Shown: piece after piece, positions 8,179 through 16,537 of the stretch
How positions within the stretch are numbered: the first letter of the stretch is position 1
How the letters are laid out: every line of letters starts with the position of its first letter
Source of the DNA: Xylophilus ampelinus
GTDB lineage: Bacteria > Pseudomonadota > Gammaproteobacteria > Burkholderiales > Burkholderiaceae_C
Assembly: GCF_901875635.1 (NCBI RefSeq)
Contig: NZ_CABFMN010000127.1
Location: 1-28,605, forward strand
Direction of reading: 5' to 3'
Length of the DNA stretch: 28,605 bases
Notes under the pieces: model-generated
What the model was told of the DNA's origin: nothing
What the model saw: only the letters and a program-made list of their open reading frames with translations
Databases searched by the model: none
Program-made: the position numbers and the translations under genes

Positions 8179-9083
8179 GCCGCGCCGGCCCAGCCGGCGA
8201 CGATGCGCGCCGCGGCCGCGATGACGTCGTCGCGCGGCTTCGCATCCTGCGCGTCGAGCCGCGTGTAGACCGCCAGCACCAGCGGCGCCGCCTGCGGCCG
8301 CCACACCACCGCGATGTCGCTGGCTGCGCCATGGGCGCCGGTGCCCGTCTTGTCCCCCACCGTCCATGCGGCCGGCATGCCGGCACGGATGCGTGCGCCG
8401 CCGGTGGTGTTGCCGCGCAGCCAGTCCTGCAGGCGTGCGCGCTGCGCCGTGGGCAGGCCGTCGTCCACCGCCAGGGTGCGCAGCAGGCGGGCCATGGCTT
8501 CGGGCGTGGAGGTGTCGCGCGGGTCGTCGGCCAGCGCGCTGTTCAATTCGGTCTCCCAGCGGTCGAGGCGGAAGGTGCTGTCGCCCCACGCGCGCGCCTG
8601 CGCCGTGAGCGCCTCGGGACCACCGATGCGCCGCAGCAGCAGGTTGGCCGCGGCGTTGTCGCTGTACTGCACGGTGGCGGCACACAGCTCGGCCACCGTC
8701 ATGCCACGCGCCAACTCTCGGCCCGTGACCGGCGAGTGGGCGATCAGGTCGGCCTTCGTGTAGCGCACGCGCTCGTCGAGCAGGCCCGGCTCGCGCACGC
8801 CGCGCGCCAGCACGGCGCCGGCGAGGATGGCCTTGAAGGTGCTGCAGATCGGAAAGCGCTCGCTCGCGCGGTGGCCGAGCGCGGCGCCGCTGGCGGTGTC
8901 GATGGCGAAGACGCCGAGACGGCCGTTCAGCCCGTCCTCGAGGCGGGCCAGTGCGGCGGCAGGGTCGCGCGAGGCGCCGCGCGGCGCGGCCGAGCAGGCG
9001 GTGGCCAGCGGCGCGAGCGAGGCGGCCATCAGCAGGTGGCGGCGGGTGAGCGAAGGGGCCGTGGGGGGCGGCAGGAAGGGCAT
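8175..9083 (-). CDS. bla: Class A beta-lactamase (serine), Tat-exported
   Basis: This 302-residue enzyme hydrolyses the beta-lactam ring through an acyl-serine. All class A elements are present: S81-T-F-K84 (Ambler S70xxK), S141-D-N143 (SDN130), E177-x-x-L-N181 (E166/N170) and K245-T-G (KTG234). The N-terminus has a twin-arginine signal (TRRHLL) with a hydrophobic stretch ending LATAC at Cys30, which could be a lipoprotein site as reported for Burkholderia PenA. Cys80 (Ambler 69) is present, but the position after KTGT is Gly, so the Cys69-Cys238 disulfide of class A carbapenemases is absent. The start is the ATG with GGAG about 7 bases upstream. No ampR/penR-like gene lies divergent to it. 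The substrate range cannot be read from sequence. Confidence 0.93.
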   Translation of the reverse strand: MPFLPPPTAPSLTRRHLLMAASLAPLATACSAAPRGASRDPAAALARLEDGLNGRLGVFAIDTASGAALGHRASERFPICSTFKAILAGAVLARGVREPGLLDERVRYTKADLIAHSPVTGRELARGMTVAELCAATVQYSDNAAANLLLRRIGGPEALTAQARAWGDSTFRLDRWETELNSALADDPRDTSTPEAMARLLRTLAVDDGLPTAQRARLQDWLRGNTTGGARIRAGMPAAWTVGDKTGTGAHGAASDIAVVWRPQAAPLVLAVYTRLDAQDAKPRDDVIAAAARIVAGWAGAA

Positions 9084-9230
9084 TCGAGGTCTCCAGAGGA
9101 TGCGGTGCGCCGACAATGCGGCGCCGGTGGATGGGATGGCCATGTCGCGACGCTTCGCATCGTAGGAAGTCAGGTCGCCGCCACCAACATGGCCGGGCCC
9201 CTCGCCGCACACTGCTGTAACGCCTGTCAC

Positions 9231-10586
9231 ATGGCCCTGCCGCCCCTCACCGTCGAACTCACGTCGCCGCAGTCCGTCGACGGCCGGCCCGCGCCCTACC
9301 AGTCGCTGTGGCTGCTGGTTCGCCTGCACCGCGCCCGCCTCGACGGCGCGCCGCTGCGCCTGGACGACCTGCGCGGCCAGGTGTCCTCGGCCGCGACGCT
9401 GCGCATGGTGGTGAGCCGCGCATTCCGCGACTTCAAGGCCTGGGGCGTGGCCGTGGGCTGGGGCGCGGACGCATCGCGCGACCCGCGCTTCCTCAACGCG
9501 GAAGGGCGCAGCCAGGGCCCCTTCTGGCTGCCGCCCGCACAGGCGGCGCGGCTGCGGTTGCAGGTCGAAGGCCAGCCGGCGACGGCCGCCGATGTCGCGT
9601 CCTTCCTGGGCCTGGACCCCCGCGCGCCCGTCACGGCGCCGCTCGCACCGGCCGGGGTGCAGCTGCGCGACGCGCGCTTCTGGCAGCAGCTCGCGGCGGC
9701 GCAGCAGGCGATGCGCCAGGGCCGCTGGGCGACGCCGGTGGTCGGGCCGCGCGGCGCGGCGGCGCCGGCCAACGCACTGGAGGCGATGCGGCAGGCCGGC
9801 AGCCTGGCGCACGGCGATTTCCAGCGCGCGCTCGTCACGCTCAACGAGGCGCTGCTGTGGCGCCGCCTGGGCGACGAGGCGCAGGCGCGGCGGCGGGTGC
9901 AGGCCCTGCAGCGCCAGCGGCTGGCGCAACACATCGCCGGCCACGAATACCTGGGCGCGATGGCGGGCATCGTCTCGGCCTGGTGCGCCTACACGGCGCG
10001 CGACCTGCCGGCGGCGCAGGCGCAGCTCTCGGCGCTGGCCGGCGACCCGGCCCATGCGCCGCTTCTGCGCCACCACCCGCAGGTGCGCTTCGAGTGGAGC
10101 AACCTGTGGGCGTTGGCCTGCCGCTCGCGCGCGCTGGCGACGGCCGCGCACGACGCGCCCGCCGCCACCGTACAGGCGCAGGAGGCGATGCAGCATTTCG
10201 GCCGCGCGCTGGCGGCGGCCTTCGAGTCGCATGCCTTCGACGCGGCCCAGCACGTGGCCGCGAACCTCGGCATGGCGGTGTGGTTGTTCGACCGCGTGGG
10301 TCTCACGCTGCCGGATGCCGGGAGCGCCCGGGGCGAGGACGCCGTGGCGCAGGCGGTGCAGTGGATCGCCTTCAGCGAATGGCTCAGCGGCCTGGTGGAC
10401 GTGCAGGGCCGCTCGGCGTGGAACGCGATCTACCTGCTGCGCATCGCCCGCGGCGCCTGCCGGCCGGCGGCAGGCGGCACGCTGCGCGCCTTCCGCGCTT
10501 TGGAACCTCTGACGCCGGCTGTGCTCGCGGCGCAGGCGGGCACGCTGGCCGACGCCTTCGCGCCCGCGGCCTGGCCCGCGCGCTAG
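9231..10586 (+). CDS. Hypothetical protein, N-terminal portion of a gene interrupted by an amber codon
   Basis: The product is 451 residues before the TAG at 10584-10586. I do not recognise a named family. Residues about 20-75 (LDDLRGQVSSAATLRMVVSR, then FKAWGVAVGWG) look like a compact winged-helix-like domain. From about residue 150 the protein is Ala/Leu-rich helical, with TPR-like stretches (FQRALVTLNEALLWRRLGDE; AGIVSAWCAYTARDLPAAQA). There is no signal peptide, so it is probably cytosolic. An in-frame ATG at 9189 is an alternative start; neither has a clear ribosome-binding site. The same frame continues after the TAG for another 106 codons with the same composition and ends in an ATGA overlap with the CopD-like gene, so the original gene very likely ran to 10907. 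Confidence 0.7.
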   Translation: MALPPLTVELTSPQSVDGRPAPYQSLWLLVRLHRARLDGAPLRLDDLRGQVSSAATLRMVVSRAFRDFKAWGVAVGWGADASRDPRFLNAEGRSQGPFWLPPAQAARLRLQVEGQPATAADVASFLGLDPRAPVTAPLAPAGVQLRDARFWQQLAAAQQAMRQGRWATPVVGPRGAAAPANALEAMRQAGSLAHGDFQRALVTLNEALLWRRLGDEAQARRRVQALQRQRLAQHIAGHEYLGAMAGIVSAWCAYTARDLPAAQAQLSALAGDPAHAPLLRHHPQVRFEWSNLWALACRSRALATAAHDAPAATVQAQEAMQHFGRALAAAFESHAFDAAQHVAANLGMAVWLFDRVGLTLPDAGSARGEDAVAQAVQWIAFSEWLSGLVDVQGRSAWNAIYLLRIARGACRPAAGGTLRAFRALEPLTPAVLAAQAGTLADAFAPAAWPAR

Positions 10587-10907
10587 GTGGACGTGGCCCG
10601 GCTGCGGCTCGACGAGCATCGCCAGGGCCAGCGCCGCTACCCCGGCCTGCAGCACGCGAGCCTGCTGTTCGAACATGCGTGGTACGCGACCCATGCCGGC
10701 GACCTGCGCGCCGCGGCACACTCGCTGGGTGCGCTGCGGGAGGCCCTGCCCCAGCTGGTGGCCAGCGACCGCGCCTATTTCCGCGAGGTGTGGAACGACG
10801 AGCTGCCGGCCGAGCTGCTGGCACTGGAGCCCCCGCCCCGGCGTGCCGCCGCGCACCGCGCCGCCCGAGCCACGACCCGATCCGACAACTTCAACCCACG
10901 ACCATGA
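10587..10907 (+). pseudogene. C-terminal fragment of the interrupted gene, same frame after the amber codon
   Basis: These 106 codons follow the TAG directly and stay in the frame of 9231-10586. They encode another helical-repeat stretch (ASLLFEHAWYATHAGDLRAA, then LGALREALPQLV) that fits the preceding part. No ribosome-binding site precedes the only early start-like codon, a GTG immediately after the stop. The frame ends with a TGA overlapping the next gene's ATG as ATGA, the usual sign of coupling to an intact upstream gene. A C-to-T change turning CAG (Gln) into TAG would explain this, but a sequencing error cannot be excluded. Confidence 0.65.
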
Positions 10908-11371
10908 ACGCCCTGACCTACGCCACGCTCCTCTTCCTGCACGTCACCAGCGCGGCCTTCTGGGTCGGCGGCATGGCGGCGATGCACTTCGCCGCGCGGC
11001 CGGCCGCGGCGGCCACGCTGGCGCCCCCGCAGCGCCTGCCCTTCATGGCCGCGGCACTGGGCCGCTTCTTCCGCGGCGTGGACATCGCGCTCACGGTGCT
11101 GTGGGCCAGCGGCCTCGCGATGTTCGCCACGCTGGGCGGCTTCGCGGGTTCGCACTGGCGCGTGCACGCGATGCTCACGCTGGCGCTGGTGATGACCGGC
11201 GTCTACGTCTGGCTGCGCGCCCGCGGCCTGCCCGCGCTGCGCCGTGCGGCGGCGGCCGCGCAGTGGCCCGAGGCCGGTGAGCGGCTCGCCACCATCCGAC
11301 GCCTGGTGGCGACCAACCTCGCGCTCGGAACGGCTGTATTCGCGGTGGCGCTGGTGGGGCGCGCCGCTTGA
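10904..11371 (+). CDS. CopD-like integral membrane protein
   Basis: This 155-residue protein has four predicted transmembrane segments. The N-terminus (ATLLFLHVTSAAFWVGGMAA) is the pattern of CopD and related small membrane proteins, where His in helix 1 (LHV) and the WVGGM motif recur. A second conserved part follows at HWRVHAMLTLALVMTGVY. CopD proteins are linked to copper uptake or periplasmic copper handling, but many stand-alone members have no proven role. The start overlaps the preceding frame as ATGA, so its translation may have depended on that gene; the amber codon upstream could reduce its expression. A hairpin repeat with a T-run follows the stop. Confidence 0.78.
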   Translation: MNALTYATLLFLHVTSAAFWVGGMAAMHFAARPAAAATLAPPQRLPFMAAALGRFFRGVDIALTVLWASGLAMFATLGGFAGSHWRVHAMLTLALVMTGVYVWLRARGLPALRRAAAAAQWPEAGERLATIRRLVATNLALGTAVFAVALVGRAA

Positions 11372-11383
11372 CCGGGCCAGTCA

Positions 11384-11435
11384 TTTGCTATTGATTTCAT
11401 AGCTGCTTGCGCCCGACTGGCGGGCGCTGCAGCCA
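11384..11435 (-). repeat. Dispersed hairpin repeat, copy A (reverse orientation)
   Basis: This is one of five related copies in the window. It contains GCTATTGATTTCATAGC followed by the perfect hairpin GCGCCCG-ACTGG-CGGGCGC (11409-11427). Read on the minus strand, its 18-base core CGCCCGCCAGTCGGGCGC is identical to copy D at 23634-23651. Such elements recur in Comamonadaceae intergenic regions, as I recall. Confidence 0.75.
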
Positions 11436-11442
11436 CTTTTTT
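11409..11442 (+). terminator. Probable terminator of the CopD-like gene, formed by repeat copy A
   Basis: A perfect 7-bp GC stem with a 5-base loop (11409-11427) is followed by TGCAGCCAC and six T residues (11437-11442). The T-run starts 9 bases after the stem, later than ideal, so efficiency is uncertain. Confidence 0.5.
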
Positions 11443-11468
11443 CTCGAATCCCCGGTCCACGATCCTTC

Positions 11469-12374
11469 ATGCGTCCCCACGGAACCCTGCGCGGCATCGG
11501 CGCCATGCTGCTGGCCTGCGCCTTCTTCGCCTGCATGGACGCGTTGCTCAAGCAGCTCGCCGGCCACTACCCGCCGCTGCAGGTGATGGCGCTGCGCGGC
11601 CTCACCGCCCTGCCGCTGGTGTGCGTGTGGATCGCGTGGCGACGCGAAGCCGGCGCGCTGGTGCATCGCCGCCTGCGCTGGGGCCTGCACCTGCTGCGGG
11701 CGGCGCTGAACATGACGATGCTGGTGCTCTTCGTCTACGGCCTGCAGACGCTGGGACTGGCCGAGGCCTACACGCTGAGCTTCATCGCGCCGCTGCTGAT
11801 GGTGCTGATCGCGGTGCCGCTGCTGGGCGAATCGGTGTTGCCGCGGCACTGGCTCGCGATCGGGCTGGGCTTCGCGGGCGTGGTGATCGCGCTGCGACCC
11901 GAGCAGGGCGACTTCCTCTCGGCCGGCGCGCTGGCCGTGCTGGCGGCCGCGGCCTGCTATGCGCTGTCGAACATGCTGGGCCGGCTCATCAGCCGCACGG
12001 AGTCGAGTGCGGCGCTGGTCTTCTGGACCACGGCAGCGATGGCGGTGGGCGGCAGCCTGCTGGCGGCGCCGCAGTGGGTCCCGATCCGGCCCGGCCACGG
12101 CTGGGTGCTGGCCGGGCTGGCCGTCTTCGGCTTCCTGGGCCAGGTCACGATCGCAGAAGCCTTCCGCCATGGCCAGGCCGCGGCCATCGCGCCCTTCGAG
12201 TACAGCGCGCTGGCCTGGGGCATCGCGCTGGACTGGCTGTTCTGGCACGCCGTGCCGGACGCGTGGACGCTGGGCGGCGGCGCGCTGATCGTCGCCAGCG
12301 GCCTGTGGCTGGCGCGCAGCGAGGCGCCGCGCCCCGCGGCGGCCGAGGACGGCACGCGCCAGCGTCCGACCTGA
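11469..12374 (+). CDS. EamA-family (DMT superfamily) transporter
   Basis: The product is a 301-residue inner-membrane protein with about ten transmembrane helices in two EamA repeats. The first repeat runs from GIGAMLLACAFFACMDALLK to about residue 140; the second starts near LSAGALAVLAAAACYALSNML. Proteins of this type export amino acids or other metabolites, or act as drug/metabolite carriers; the substrate is not evident. The conserved Glu/Pro-rich turn FIAPLLMVLIAVPLLGES marks the end of the first repeat. It has its own start 97 bases downstream of the CopD-like gene, beyond the hairpin repeat, with no strong ribosome-binding site, and is probably a single transcription unit. Confidence 0.9.
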   Translation: MRPHGTLRGIGAMLLACAFFACMDALLKQLAGHYPPLQVMALRGLTALPLVCVWIAWRREAGALVHRRLRWGLHLLRAALNMTMLVLFVYGLQTLGLAEAYTLSFIAPLLMVLIAVPLLGESVLPRHWLAIGLGFAGVVIALRPEQGDFLSAGALAVLAAAACYALSNMLGRLISRTESSAALVFWTTAAMAVGGSLLAAPQWVPIRPGHGWVLAGLAVFGFLGQVTIAEAFRHGQAAAIAPFEYSALAWGIALDWLFWHAVPDAWTLGGGALIVASGLWLARSEAPRPAAAEDGTRQRPT

Positions 12375-12432
12375 GCGGCCTTGGCGCCCCGTCCGACGCC
12401 GCCGTGGGCAGGTGCGCGGGAGACTGTGGCCC

Positions 12433-12864
12433 ATGCCCGTCCTGCCACTCACGCTCGCCGCCGCACTGGCCTTGCCGCTCGCGGCCGGCGCCGCCGACCC
12501 CAACCCCCTGCAGGCCGAACGATGGAAGACGCGTCCGGTCGTGGTGGTCGTGCCCGAGGGCGACGACCCGCTGCTGCGCAAGGTACGCGCCACCCTCGAA
12601 GACGCCGCGGGCCGCGAGGCCTTTCGCGAGCGCGAGATGGCGCTCTACACCGTGGTCGGCGGCCATGGCAGCCGCAACGGCCGGCCGCTGGCCGCCGCGC
12701 AGACGGCGGCGCTGCTGCGGGCGCTGGCGTTGGACACGCGCGGCCCGTCCGCCTTCGTGCTGGTCGGCAAGGACGGCGGCGTGAAGATGCGCGAGGGCGC
12801 CGACGTGGACCTGCAGGCGGTCTTCGACGAGATCGACCGCATGCCGATGCGCCAGCGGCGCTGA
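12433..12864 (+). CDS. DUF4174 family secreted protein
   Basis: The product is 143 residues from the ATG at 12433, which gives a clean signal peptide (LPLTLAAALALPLAAGA). A GTG at 12412 would add seven residues and weaken it. The mature part (RPVVVVVPEGDDPLLRKVRA, then FVLVGKDGGVKMREG and DLQAVFDEIDRMPMRQ) matches the DUF4174 pattern: a thioredoxin-like-sized alpha/beta domain of unknown function, ending in the family's IDxMPMRQ tail. It is likely periplasmic. It converges with the CoA-transferase gene, with 5 bases between the stops. Confidence 0.8.
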   Translation: MPVLPLTLAAALALPLAAGAADPNPLQAERWKTRPVVVVVPEGDDPLLRKVRATLEDAAGREAFREREMALYTVVGGHGSRNGRPLAAAQTAALLRALALDTRGPSAFVLVGKDGGVKMREGADVDLQAVFDEIDRMPMRQRR

Positions 12865-12869
12865 CGGCG

Positions 12870-14102
12870 CTAGAGCACGCCCTGGGCGCGCAGCGCCTCG
12901 ATCTCCGCCGCCGACAGCCCCATCTCGCCCAGCACCTCGTCGGTGTGCTGGCCCAGCGCCGGCGGCGCACGGCGCAGCACGGGCGGGGTGGCCGCCAGCC
13001 GCAGCGGGCTGGCCACGCCGGTGATGGCCGCGATGCCGTCGCCCGCCTCGCGCGGCAGGGACACGGCCAGGCCGCGCGCCTTCACCTGCGCATCGTCGAA
13101 GGCGGCACCGATGTCGTTGATGGGACCGCAGGGCACGGCCTTGTCCTCCAGCAGCGTGACCCACTCGGCAGTGGTGCGGGTGCGCGTGACGGGCTCCATG
13201 GCGGCGATCAGCGCGTCGCGGTGCTTCACGCGCAGCGTGTTGCTGGCGAAGCGTGCATCGGCCGCCCACTCGGGCTGGCCCGCCGCCTCGCAGAAGCGCG
13301 CGAACTGGCCGTTGTTGCCGATGGCCAGCAGCATCGCGCCGTCCTTCGTCGGGAAGTCCTGGTAAGGCGCGAGGCTGGGGTGCGTGTTGCCCTGGCGCTG
13401 CGGCGCCTTGCCGGTGTTGAGGAAGGCGCTGGCCTGGTTGGCCAGGATGGCCATGCCCACGTCGAGCAACGCCATGTCGATGTGCTGGCCCTGGCCCGTC
13501 TGCTCCCGCACGCGCAGCGCGGCCAGGATGGCGGTGCTGGCGTAGCAGCCGGTGAAGAGGTCGGTGAGTGCCACGCCCACGCGCAGCGGGCCGCCGCCGG
13601 GCTCGCCGTCGGGCCGGCCGGTGATGCTCATCATGCCGCTCATGGCCTGGATCATCAGGTCGTAGCCGGCGCGCTCGGCATACGGGCCGTCGTGGCCGAA
13701 GCCGGTGACGCTGCAGTACACGAGCCGCGGGTTGGCGGCGCGCAGCGTCTCGTGGTCGAGGCCGTACTGCTTCAGCCCGCCGGTCTTGAAGTTCTCGACC
13801 ACCACGTCGGCCTGCGCGGCCATGCGCCGCAGCAGGGCCTGGCCCTCGGGCGTGGCCATGTCGACGGTGACGCTGCGCTTGTTGCGGTTGCAGGCCGTGA
13901 AGTAGGTGGACTGCGCCGTGTCCTGGCCCGCCTCGTCCTTGAGGAAGGGCGGGCCCCAGGTGCGCGTGTCGTCGCCCACGCCGGGGCGTTCGATCTTCAC
14001 CACGTCGGCCCCCAGGTCCGCCAGGATCTGGGTGCACCACGGGCCGGCGAGCACGCGCGAAAGGTCGAGGACTTTGATGCCGTCGAGAGCTGCTGGGGTC
14101 AT
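12870..14102 (-). CDS. CaiB/BaiF family CoA-transferase (likely succinyl-CoA:glutarate CoA-transferase)
   Basis: This 410-residue class III CoA-transferase moves CoA between carboxylic acids. Family signatures are LDLSRVLAGPWCTQILADLG, ADVVKIERPG, NRNKRSVTVD and the catalytic Asp148 in GYDLMIQAMSG. It lies just downstream of glutaryl-CoA dehydrogenase on the same strand, as in many betaproteobacteria. There it most plausibly activates glutarate to glutaryl-CoA, like human SUGCT, feeding the dehydrogenase. The function is from family and neighbourhood; other dicarboxylic or branched acids are possible. The start is the ATG giving MTPAALDGIKVLDLSR; upstream extension would run into the inverted repeat at 14119-14222. 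Confidence 0.9.
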   Translation of the reverse strand: MTPAALDGIKVLDLSRVLAGPWCTQILADLGADVVKIERPGVGDDTRTWGPPFLKDEAGQDTAQSTYFTACNRNKRSVTVDMATPEGQALLRRMAAQADVVVENFKTGGLKQYGLDHETLRAANPRLVYCSVTGFGHDGPYAERAGYDLMIQAMSGMMSITGRPDGEPGGGPLRVGVALTDLFTGCYASTAILAALRVREQTGQGQHIDMALLDVGMAILANQASAFLNTGKAPQRQGNTHPSLAPYQDFPTKDGAMLLAIGNNGQFARFCEAAGQPEWAADARFASNTLRVKHRDALIAAMEPVTRTRTTAEWVTLLEDKAVPCGPINDIGAAFDDAQVKARGLAVSLPREAGDGIAAITGVASPLRLAATPPVLRRAPPALGQHTDEVLGEMGLSAAEIEALRAQGVL

Positions 14103-14118
14103 GGAATTCGGGTACCGG

Positions 14119-14222
14119 TACGCGAAGGACGCAAAGGTTGCGCGAAGTTCGCGAAAGAAACATCCAAGATTTTCTTGATTCTGCTTTCGCGTCCTTCGCG
14201 AAATCTTCGCGCCCTTCGCGTA
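14119..14222. repeat. Large imperfect inverted repeat (39-base arms, 26-base spacer)
   Basis: The left arm at 14119-14157 and the right arm at 14184-14222 are reverse complements with about seven mismatches over 39 bases. Both are built from repeating CGCGAAGG/CGCAAAGG-like units. The spacer is AT-rich. A perfect 10-base palindrome, GTACCGGTAC (14112-14121), straddles the left edge. It fills the gap between glutaryl-CoA dehydrogenase and the CoA-transferase. As RNA it would form a long stem that could terminate, process or stabilise the gcdH transcript. The modular composition suggests a mobile or dispersed repeat rather than a simple terminator. Confidence 0.75.
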
Positions 14223-14235
14223 CGGATGTCCGTCT

Positions 14236-15435
14236 TCAGTTCGAGAACGCCGCGATCCCCGTGATCGCGCGGCCAAGGATGAGGGCGTGCACATCGTGCG
14301 TGCCCTCGTAGGTGTTGACCACCTCCAGGTTGACCAGGTGGCGTGCCACGCCGAACTCGTCGCTGATGCCGTTGCCGCCCATCATGTCGCGCGCCATGCG
14401 GGCGATGTCGAGCGACTTGCCGCAGTTGTTGCGCTTCATGATCGAGGTGATCTCGACCGCGGCGATGCCCTCGTCCTTCATCCGGCCCAGGCGCAGGCTG
14501 CCCTGCAGGCCCAGCGCGATCTCGGTCTGCATGTCGGCCAGCTTTTTCTGGATCAGCTGGTTGGCGGCCAGCGGGCGGCCGAACTGCTTGCGGTCGAGCA
14601 CGTACTGGCGGGCGCGGTGCCAGCAGTCTTCCGCAGCGCCAATCGCGCCCCAGCTGATGCCGTAGCGGGCGCTGTTCAGGCAGGTGAAGGGGCCCTTCAG
14701 GCCTTGCACCTCGGGGAAGGCGTTCTCCTCGGGCACGAAGACGTCGTCCATGACGATCTCGCCGGTGATGGACGCGCGCAGGCCGACCTTGCCGTGGATC
14801 GCCGGGGCCGACAGGCCCTTCATGCCCTTCTCGAGCACGAAGCCGCGGATCGGGCCGACGGCGCCGCCCTCGCTCACTTCCTTCGCCCAGACGACGAAGA
14901 CGTCGGCCACCGGCGAGTTGGTGATCCACATCTTGCTGCCCTTGAGGCGGTAGCCGCCGTCGGTCTTGTAGGCGCGGGTGGCCATGCTGCCGGGGTCGGA
15001 GCCGTGGTCGGGCTCGGTCAGGCCGAAGCAGCCGATCCACTCGCCGCTGGCCAGCTTGGGCAGGTACTTCTGCTTCTGCGCCTCGGAGCCGAATTCGTGG
15101 ATCGGCACCATCACCAGCGAGGACTGCACGCTGGCCATGGAGCGGTAGCCGGAGTCGACGCGCTCCACTTCGCGGGCGATCAGGCCGTAGCAGACGTAGT
15201 TGAGGCCGGGGCCGCCGTATTGCTCGGGGATGGTCGGGCCCAGCAGGCCCAGCTCGCCCATCTCGCGGAAGATCGTGAGGTCGGTCTTCTCGCCGCGGAA
15301 CATCTCCAGCACGCGCGGCGCCAGCTTGTCCTGGCAGTAGGCGTTGGCGGCATCGCGCACCGCGCGCTCGTCGTCGGTGAGCTGCTGCTCGAGCAGGAAG
15401 GGGTCGTCCCAATGGAAGGCGGCTTTGGTGGCCAT
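14236..15435 (-). CDS. gcdH: Glutaryl-CoA dehydrogenase
   Basis: This 399-residue acyl-CoA dehydrogenase oxidises and decarboxylates glutaryl-CoA to crotonyl-CoA, passing electrons from FAD to electron-transfer flavoprotein. It acts in lysine, tryptophan and glutarate breakdown. The catalytic base is E377 in [20 protein letters not shown], a tail almost identical to known GCDH proteins. Other family marks are [32 protein letters not shown] and [18 protein letters not shown]. The start ATG gives [13 protein letters not shown], the usual N-terminus. It is transcribed away from a LysR gene, with a 198-base shared promoter region. The CoA-transferase lies downstream beyond the large inverted repeat. 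Confidence 0.96.
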   Translation of the reverse strand: MATKAAFHWDDPFLLEQQLTDDERAVRDAANAYCQDKLAPRVLEMFRGEKTDLTIFREMGELGLLGPTIPEQYGGPGLNYVCYGLIAREVERVDSGYRSMASVQSSLVMVPIHEFGSEAQKQKYLPKLASGEWIGCFGLTEPDHGSDPGSMATRAYKTDGGYRLKGSKMWITNSPVADVFVVWAKEVSEGGAVGPIRGFVLEKGMKGLSAPAIHGKVGLRASITGEIVMDDVFVPEENAFPEVQGLKGPFTCLNSARYGISWGAIGAAEDCWHRARQYVLDRKQFGRPLAANQLIQKKLADMQTEIALGLQGSLRLGRMKDEGIAAVEITSIMKRNNCGKSLDIARMARDMMGGNGISDEFGVARHLVNLEVVNTYEGTHDVHALILGRAITGIAAFSN

Positions 15436-15497
15436 GGTGTGCGGTCTCCGGAGGGTGAGGCGCGATGCGCGGCGATGGACAAAGGGGGAAAGCCGCC

Positions 15498-15527
15498 ATC
15501 GTACGACTGCCTCCGCGACGCGGGCAA
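15498..15527 (-). promoter_or_regulatory. Candidate sigma-70 promoter for gcdH
   Basis: Reading on the minus strand, TTGCCC (15527-15522) and TACGAT (15503-15498) are separated by 18 bases and end 62 bases before the gcdH start codon. Each hexamer matches four of six consensus positions, so this is a plausible but unproven promoter. Confidence 0.35.
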
Positions 15528-15633
15528 ACGAGAATTTCACACCCAGATATGCTGTTCGCTCATGTCTTGGAGCGGAGGATGTCTGTGCGATCCCCACGCC
15601 ATTCACGATCCAACTATGTAGCTGCCGAATACC

Positions 15634-16530
15634 ATGCGCCGAAAGATCCCCTCGACCCAGTCCCTGGCCTGCTTCGAGGCCGCCGCGCGGCACGAGAGCT
15701 ATACGCGCGCCGCGCAGGAGCTGGCGCTCACGCAGAGCGCCGTCTCGCGCCAGATCGGCGCGCTCGAGGACTTCATGGGCCTGGCCCTGTTCCGCCGGAC
15801 GCGCCACGGCGTGCAACTCACGGCCGCGGGCGCCGACTACGCACGCCAGATCTCGCGCCAGCTCGACGCCATGGAGCGCGACACGCTGGACGCCATGGCC
15901 CGCCAGGGCAGCGGCGGCGCGCTGCAGCTCGCGGCGGTGCCCACCTTCGCGACGCGCTGGCTGATCCCGCGGCTGCCAGCCTTTGCGCAGGCGCATCCCG
16001 ACGTCACGGTCCACATCGAGACGCGCACGCGGCCCTTCCTCTTCGCCGACTCGCCCTTCGACGCCGCGCTGTACGCGGGCACGGCCGAGCAGGCGGCCAA
16101 CTGGGCCGGCACGCAGTCCACCGTGCTGATGCACGAGGACGTGGTGCCGGTGTGCAGCCCCGCCCTCATCGCGCCGAAGCGGCAGCTCACGCCCGCGGCG
16201 GTGGCGCGCCTGCCGCTGCTGCAGCAGAGCACGCGGCCCGAGGGCTGGCGCCAGTGGTTCGATGCCCAGGGCGTGGAAGCGCCGCGTGCGCGCAGCGGGC
16301 CGCGCTACGAGCTGTTCTCGATGCTCGCCGTGGCGGCTGCGCACGGGCTCGGTGTCGCGCTGATGCCGCTGCTGCTGATCGAGGCCGAACTGGCCCGCGG
16401 CGAACTGGTGGTGGCCTGCCCGCGGCCGCTGCGCGGGGAGCGCAGCTATTTCTTCGTCACGCCCGCGCGATCCGACGAGCGGGGCGTCGTGGCGCAGATG
16501 CGGCGGTGGCTGCTGGCGCAGATCGACTGA
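15634..16530 (+). CDS. LysR-type transcriptional regulator, GcvA-like (probable glutarate regulator)
   Basis: The product is a 298-residue LysR protein. The helix-turn-helix spans about residues 7-65 ([20 protein letters not shown], then [20 protein letters not shown]). The effector domain has the GcvA-type [20 protein letters not shown] and the late [20 protein letters not shown] motif. It is divergent from gcdH, the arrangement seen for GcdR in other proteobacteria, so it probably controls gcdH and perhaps the CoA-transferase in response to glutarate or a derivative. That role is inferred from position. No clear ribosome-binding site precedes the ATG. A short hairpin follows the stop codon. 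Confidence 0.93.
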   Translation: MRRKIPSTQSLACFEAAARHESYTRAAQELALTQSAVSRQIGALEDFMGLALFRRTRHGVQLTAAGADYARQISRQLDAMERDTLDAMARQGSGGALQLAAVPTFATRWLIPRLPAFAQAHPDVTVHIETRTRPFLFADSPFDAALYAGTAEQAANWAGTQSTVLMHEDVVPVCSPALIAPKRQLTPAAVARLPLLQQSTRPEGWRQWFDAQGVEAPRARSGPRYELFSMLAVAAAHGLGVALMPLLLIEAELARGELVVACPRPLRGERSYFFVTPARSDERGVVAQMRRWLLAQID

Positions 16531-16537
16531 CGCCGCG

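Noticed and set aside
10587..10907. Independent small gene starting at the GTG after the amber codon
   Set aside because: There is no ribosome-binding site, it starts directly after the stop, and it continues the frame and composition of the upstream gene. It fits better as the lost C-terminus.
14119..14222. CRISPR array
   Set aside because: Only one inverted pair with degenerate units is present; there are no regularly spaced direct repeats.
15436..15633. Specific LysR T-N11-A box in the gcdH/LysR intergenic region
   Set aside because: Several T-N11-A matches occur, none with convincing dyad symmetry, so no site was called.
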